DNA of 64,000 nt, taken from the NCBI GenBank assembly GCA_042862465.1, contig JASTVH010000003.1, positions 454,229 through 518,228 on the forward strand. The letters run 5' to 3'. Source of the stretch: JASTVH01 sp042862465 (GTDB lineage Bacteria; Pseudomonadota; Gammaproteobacteria; Pseudomonadales; Oleiphilaceae). This document shows, piece after piece, positions 62,113 through 64,000 of this stretch (position 1 is the first letter of the stretch; each line of letters starts with the position of its first letter). Below the pieces are notes generated by a model that did no database searches, was not told where the DNA came from, and was given only the letters and a program-made list of their open reading frames with translations. Made by a program: the position numbers and the translations under genes.

Positions 62113-63180
62113 ATGGAAGACCCAAGGAATATTCGCCTGGACGCGCCCCTGCGGACCTCCATCCACGGCCTCTTTGTGTTGGGTGTCCTCTACACCTTTT
62201 ATCTGGCCCATGCGGTGGTGCTGCCCATCGTGCTGGGCATGCTCATCAGCTTGCTGTTCGCACCCGCGGTTCGGCACCTGGAACGGCGGGGCGTGCATCG
62301 CGGGGTCAGCGCCCTGGCGTTGATACTGCTGGTCCTGATTGGCCTGGGCGGGCTGGGCTGGGTGGTTTCCGAGCCGGTGATGAAATGGATGGACAAAATG
62401 CCGCAGGGGCTGTCCCAGTTCATGGGCTCCAACGGCGACGTCATGGATACGGTGAAGAAAGTGCAGGAATCGGCCACAGAGATGAAGGAAGCCCTGGCGA
62501 AGATCCTGCAGTCGCAAAACGAACCCGGCGTGGTGATGCTGCAGTCCAATACCTGGAAGGAGCAGTTCATCACCCAGTCCATCAACAACGTGGCGGCCAT
62601 CGGCATGTCCCTGGCCCTGAGCTTCTTTCTGCTGCTCCATGGCGATCGCATGATCATTAACCTGGCGCGGCAACTGCCCCGAAGCGATCAGCGCAAGACG
62701 CTCAAGCTGGTGCGAGAATCCCAACACGAGATCGGCCGCTACCTGGCCGTGATTACAGCCAACAACCTGACCGTCGGCGTCCTCACCGGCCTCCTGTGTT
62801 GGGCCGTTGGCCTGCCATCCCCCGCCGTGTGGGGTGCCTTGGCCGGCGTATTTCGTTTCGTGCCCTACCTGGGCGTCATCGTCACCGTCGGCCTCCTGGC
62901 CGTCGTCTCCGCCATGACCCTCGACACCCCCTGGATGATGGCCACCGCCCCCGTCGGCTACATGCTCCTCACCACCTTCGTCGGCTTCTTCATCGAACCC
63001 CACCTCCACGGCTACCGCATGGCCATCAACCCCATCGTCATCTTCATGGCCGTCTTCTTCATGGGCTGGCTCTGGGGCTCCGTCGGCGTCTTCCTCGCCG
63101 TGCCTTTGGTCACCGTGGTGCAAGTTGTCCTCAAACGCATCGACCGCCTGCGGCCCGTGTACCGAATAATTGCAAAGTAG
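62113..63180 (+). CDS. AI-2E/PerM-family transporter
   Basis: A 355-residue membrane protein with about eight helices and a soluble mid-region, of the AI-2E transporter (PerM/UPF0118) family. Seen are YTFYLAHAVVLPIVLGMLIS, LSFFLLLHGDRMI, GVLTGLLCWAVGLPSPAVWG and a C-terminal VFFMGWLWGSVGVFLAVPLV. The substrate is unknown; family members export small signals or act as Na+/H+ antiporters. It starts two bases after the C26 gene and may export a product of that pair (inference). Confidence 0.9.
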   Translation: MEDPRNIRLDAPLRTSIHGLFVLGVLYTFYLAHAVVLPIVLGMLISLLFAPAVRHLERRGVHRGVSALALILLVLIGLGGLGWVVSEPVMKWMDKMPQGLSQFMGSNGDVMDTVKKVQESATEMKEALAKILQSQNEPGVVMLQSNTWKEQFITQSINNVAAIGMSLALSFFLLLHGDRMIINLARQLPRSDQRKTLKLVRESQHEIGRYLAVITANNLTVGVLTGLLCWAVGLPSPAVWGALAGVFRFVPYLGVIVTVGLLAVVSAMTLDTPWMMATAPVGYMLLTTFVGFFIEPHLHGYRMAINPIVIFMAVFFMGWLWGSVGVFLAVPLVTVVQVVLKRIDRLRPVYRIIAK

Positions 63181-63225
63181 GTGAGAAGTGCGTCGATCCG
63201 CCTCGCCGAATTTGTAGCGACCCGT

Positions 63226-63273
63226 CTTTTCCGACCCCAAATAGCGGAGTTCACCGACAATCTGTCGGAAAAG
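63226..63273. repeat. 10-bp perfect inverted repeat
   Basis: CTTTTCCGAC (63226-63235) pairs with GTCGGAAAAG (63264-63273), enclosing the small CCGACA/TGTCGG palindrome at 63254-63268. It begins 46 bases after the AI-2E gene stop and might also end that transcript. Confidence 0.6.
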
Positions 63274-63341
63274 GCCAGTAAAAAATTACAACGGACTGAT
63301 TTTAAGAAGGTTTTAAAGCTCTGATTGCGGAGTTATACGAC

Positions 63342-63368
63342 AAATGTCGCTGGAGTTTTGCGACATTT
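63342..63368. repeat. 9-bp perfect inverted repeat
   Basis: AAATGTCGC (63342-63350) and GCGACATTT (63360-63368) pair around a 9-base loop, with a T-run nearby (from 63373), so a weak terminator is also possible. Confidence 0.55.
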
Positions 63369-63537
63369 ATCGTTTTTCTCCGGAGCCGGTGTGGTGTAAC
63401 CTGTAGATTTTTGGGGTAGTTTGTGGGTTTTTTGGCTAGTGGGGTTTGGAAATAGCCTGCTGGGTGATAGTCGGAAAATTTAGGTGAATTAGCTGTTATA
63501 AGCCAAGGCCTCCGTCATTTTGATAGTGGTTGGGTGC

Positions 63538-63690
63538 ATGGGCCTTGGCGGTAAATTCGGGGTGAAGGTTTCGGTTTTCGTTCACGGCCAAGGCCATCAA
63601 ACTCCGCATCCATTCTGGCAGCGAATAGCGGTTTTTTACTTGGTGTCGGCGTCGCGCCAAAAGTTGTGGGGCTGTTCGTCGCAAATCTAG
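63538..63690 (+). CDS. Possible 50-aa cassette ORF
   Basis: A short frame from ATG 63538 inside the first cassette (MGLGGKFGVKVSVFVHGQGH then TPHPFWQRIAVF). No good ribosome-binding site is seen. The matching frame in the second cassette stops early, so coding is doubtful. Confidence 0.2.
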   Translation: MGLGGKFGVKVSVFVHGQGHQTPHPFWQRIAVFYLVSASRQKLWGCSSQI

Positions 63691-63804
63691 AAATGGCCGG
63701 GTAGTTTGGTGGTTTGTATCGGTGCCGGACCGCGAGCCCGTGCGGGGCTTCTTTGGAGTTCGCATGCGAGCTGTGGGGCGGACCGGAAACCAACGGGTGA
63801 ACCG

Positions 63805-63884
63805 GCTTCTAACCAACGCATCAACGGGACCGTTTTGTTCCGCTGCCGCTCCACAAACCGGCCCGTTATGCCAGCGTTAAAAGC
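63805..63884 (+). repeat. attC recombination site
   Basis: R'' GCTTCTAAC (63805-63813) and R' GTTAAAAGC (63876-63884) are near-complementary. Inside, L'' ACGGGACCG (63824-63832) pairs with L' CGGCCCGT (63859-63866) leaving one unpaired A, the extrahelical base expected in an attC. The total of 80 bases fits the usual size range. Confidence 0.78.
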
Positions 63885-64000
63885 CCAGGCCTCGGTCATT
63901 TTCTGGTGGTTGGGTGCAATTGGCCTTGGCGGAAAGTGATGGGGAGTTTTCCAGCTTGGTGCCTGGCCAACGCCCGCAAACTCCTCGTTCAATCTGGAAG

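Larger units (their letters stand above)
63181..63494. other. Coding-poor boundary with related GGAGTT/CGACA repeats
   Basis: No gene is seen. Three related units, GCGGAGTT plus CGACAATCTGTCG (63244-63268), GCGGAGTT plus CGACAAATGTCGC (63327-63350) and GGAGTTTTGCGACATTTATCG from 63352, occur in one orientation. GC is lower than in the preceding genes. The region may be a recombination or transposase-binding boundary. Confidence 0.5.
63495..64000 (+). mobile_element. Left edge of an integron-type cassette array without visible integrase
   Basis: A GTTATAAGC site (63495-63503, GTTRRRY type) and an attC site (63805-63884) bound one cassette of about 381 bases; a second cassette begins at 63877 and runs off the window. 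The two cassettes share their first 120 or so bases. The attC has its longer L box on the left and R' on the right, so the attI side should be to the left, where only the AI-2E gene and the repeats lie; no intI gene is present. It may be an integrase-less attC cluster, or the integrase may be outside the window. Confidence 0.7.

Noticed and set aside
63496..63816. Minus-strand ORFs of about 92-106 codons in the first cassette
   Set aside because: Integron cassette genes normally read toward the attC on the plus strand here, and these frames are not kept in the related second cassette.

Overview
The window is GC-rich bacterial chromosome, almost wholly coding, in short operons on both strands. 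There is no rRNA or tRNA in it, so the organism is an inference. Outer-membrane TamA/TamB, a YcbB-type L,D-transpeptidase, fatty-acid oxidation genes (FadH, acyl-CoA dehydrogenase, two crotonases), a fused-AB Mrp Na+/H+ antiporter, a DUF6160-type exported protein, a haloalkane dehalogenase and integron-type attC recombination sites together suggest a marine or halotolerant gammaproteobacterium of the Marinobacter/Alcanivorax/Halomonas kind.

Layout. 1-6.7 kb: the 3' end of a CASTOR/POLLUX-like channel, an acyltransferase, a cation exchanger, an overlapping DUF898 + M48 peptidase pair and a periplasmic solute-binding protein. 7-12.2 kb: YigZ, a small monooxygenase, an overlapping L,D-transpeptidase + patatin pair, YciH, a PH-like membrane protein and a DUF2007 protein. 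12.2-18 kb: the six-gene Mrp antiporter operon. 18.3-28.3 kb: DUF4112, an unrecognised 662-aa protein with papain-like Cys/His/Asn candidates, then lipid catabolism genes with a GlxA-type AraC regulator. 28.4-43.6 kb: a PilZ-DUF1631-GGDEF-EAL protein, a second acyltransferase, DJ-1/PfpI, a lipoprotein, LysE, HAD, SDR, MFS, TspO, thioesterase, a FemAB-like protein, a solute-binding protein, a DMT permease and haloalkane dehalogenase. 43.7-47.3 kb: a Cys-rich small protein beside a strongly structured intergenic region, an M20 amidohydrolase and a lower-GC DUF6160 gene. 47.5-54.8 kb: flavodoxin-like protein, membrane C13 peptidase, tamA and tamB, packed tightly. 55-63.2 kb: MFS, DsbA-like thioredoxin, NfeD + slipin, amidoligase + C26 glutamine-amidotransferase and an AI-2E permease. 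63.2-64 kb: a coding-poor region of lower GC with inverted repeats, a GTTRRRY-type site and a foldable attC site between two related cassettes, which is the left edge of an integron cassette array running off the window.

The clearest working groups are the Mrp antiporter (ion and pH homeostasis), the beta-oxidation genes around 21-28 kb, the envelope block C13-TamA-TamB, and NfeD/slipin followed by the amidoligase/C26 pair. Several convergent gene pairs overlap at their 3' ends. Non-coding DNA carries REP-like palindromes, a tandem heptamer family (consensus GTYGGAC) at four separate gaps, and the cassette array. No intact insertion sequence, prophage, CRISPR array or integron integrase is visible.
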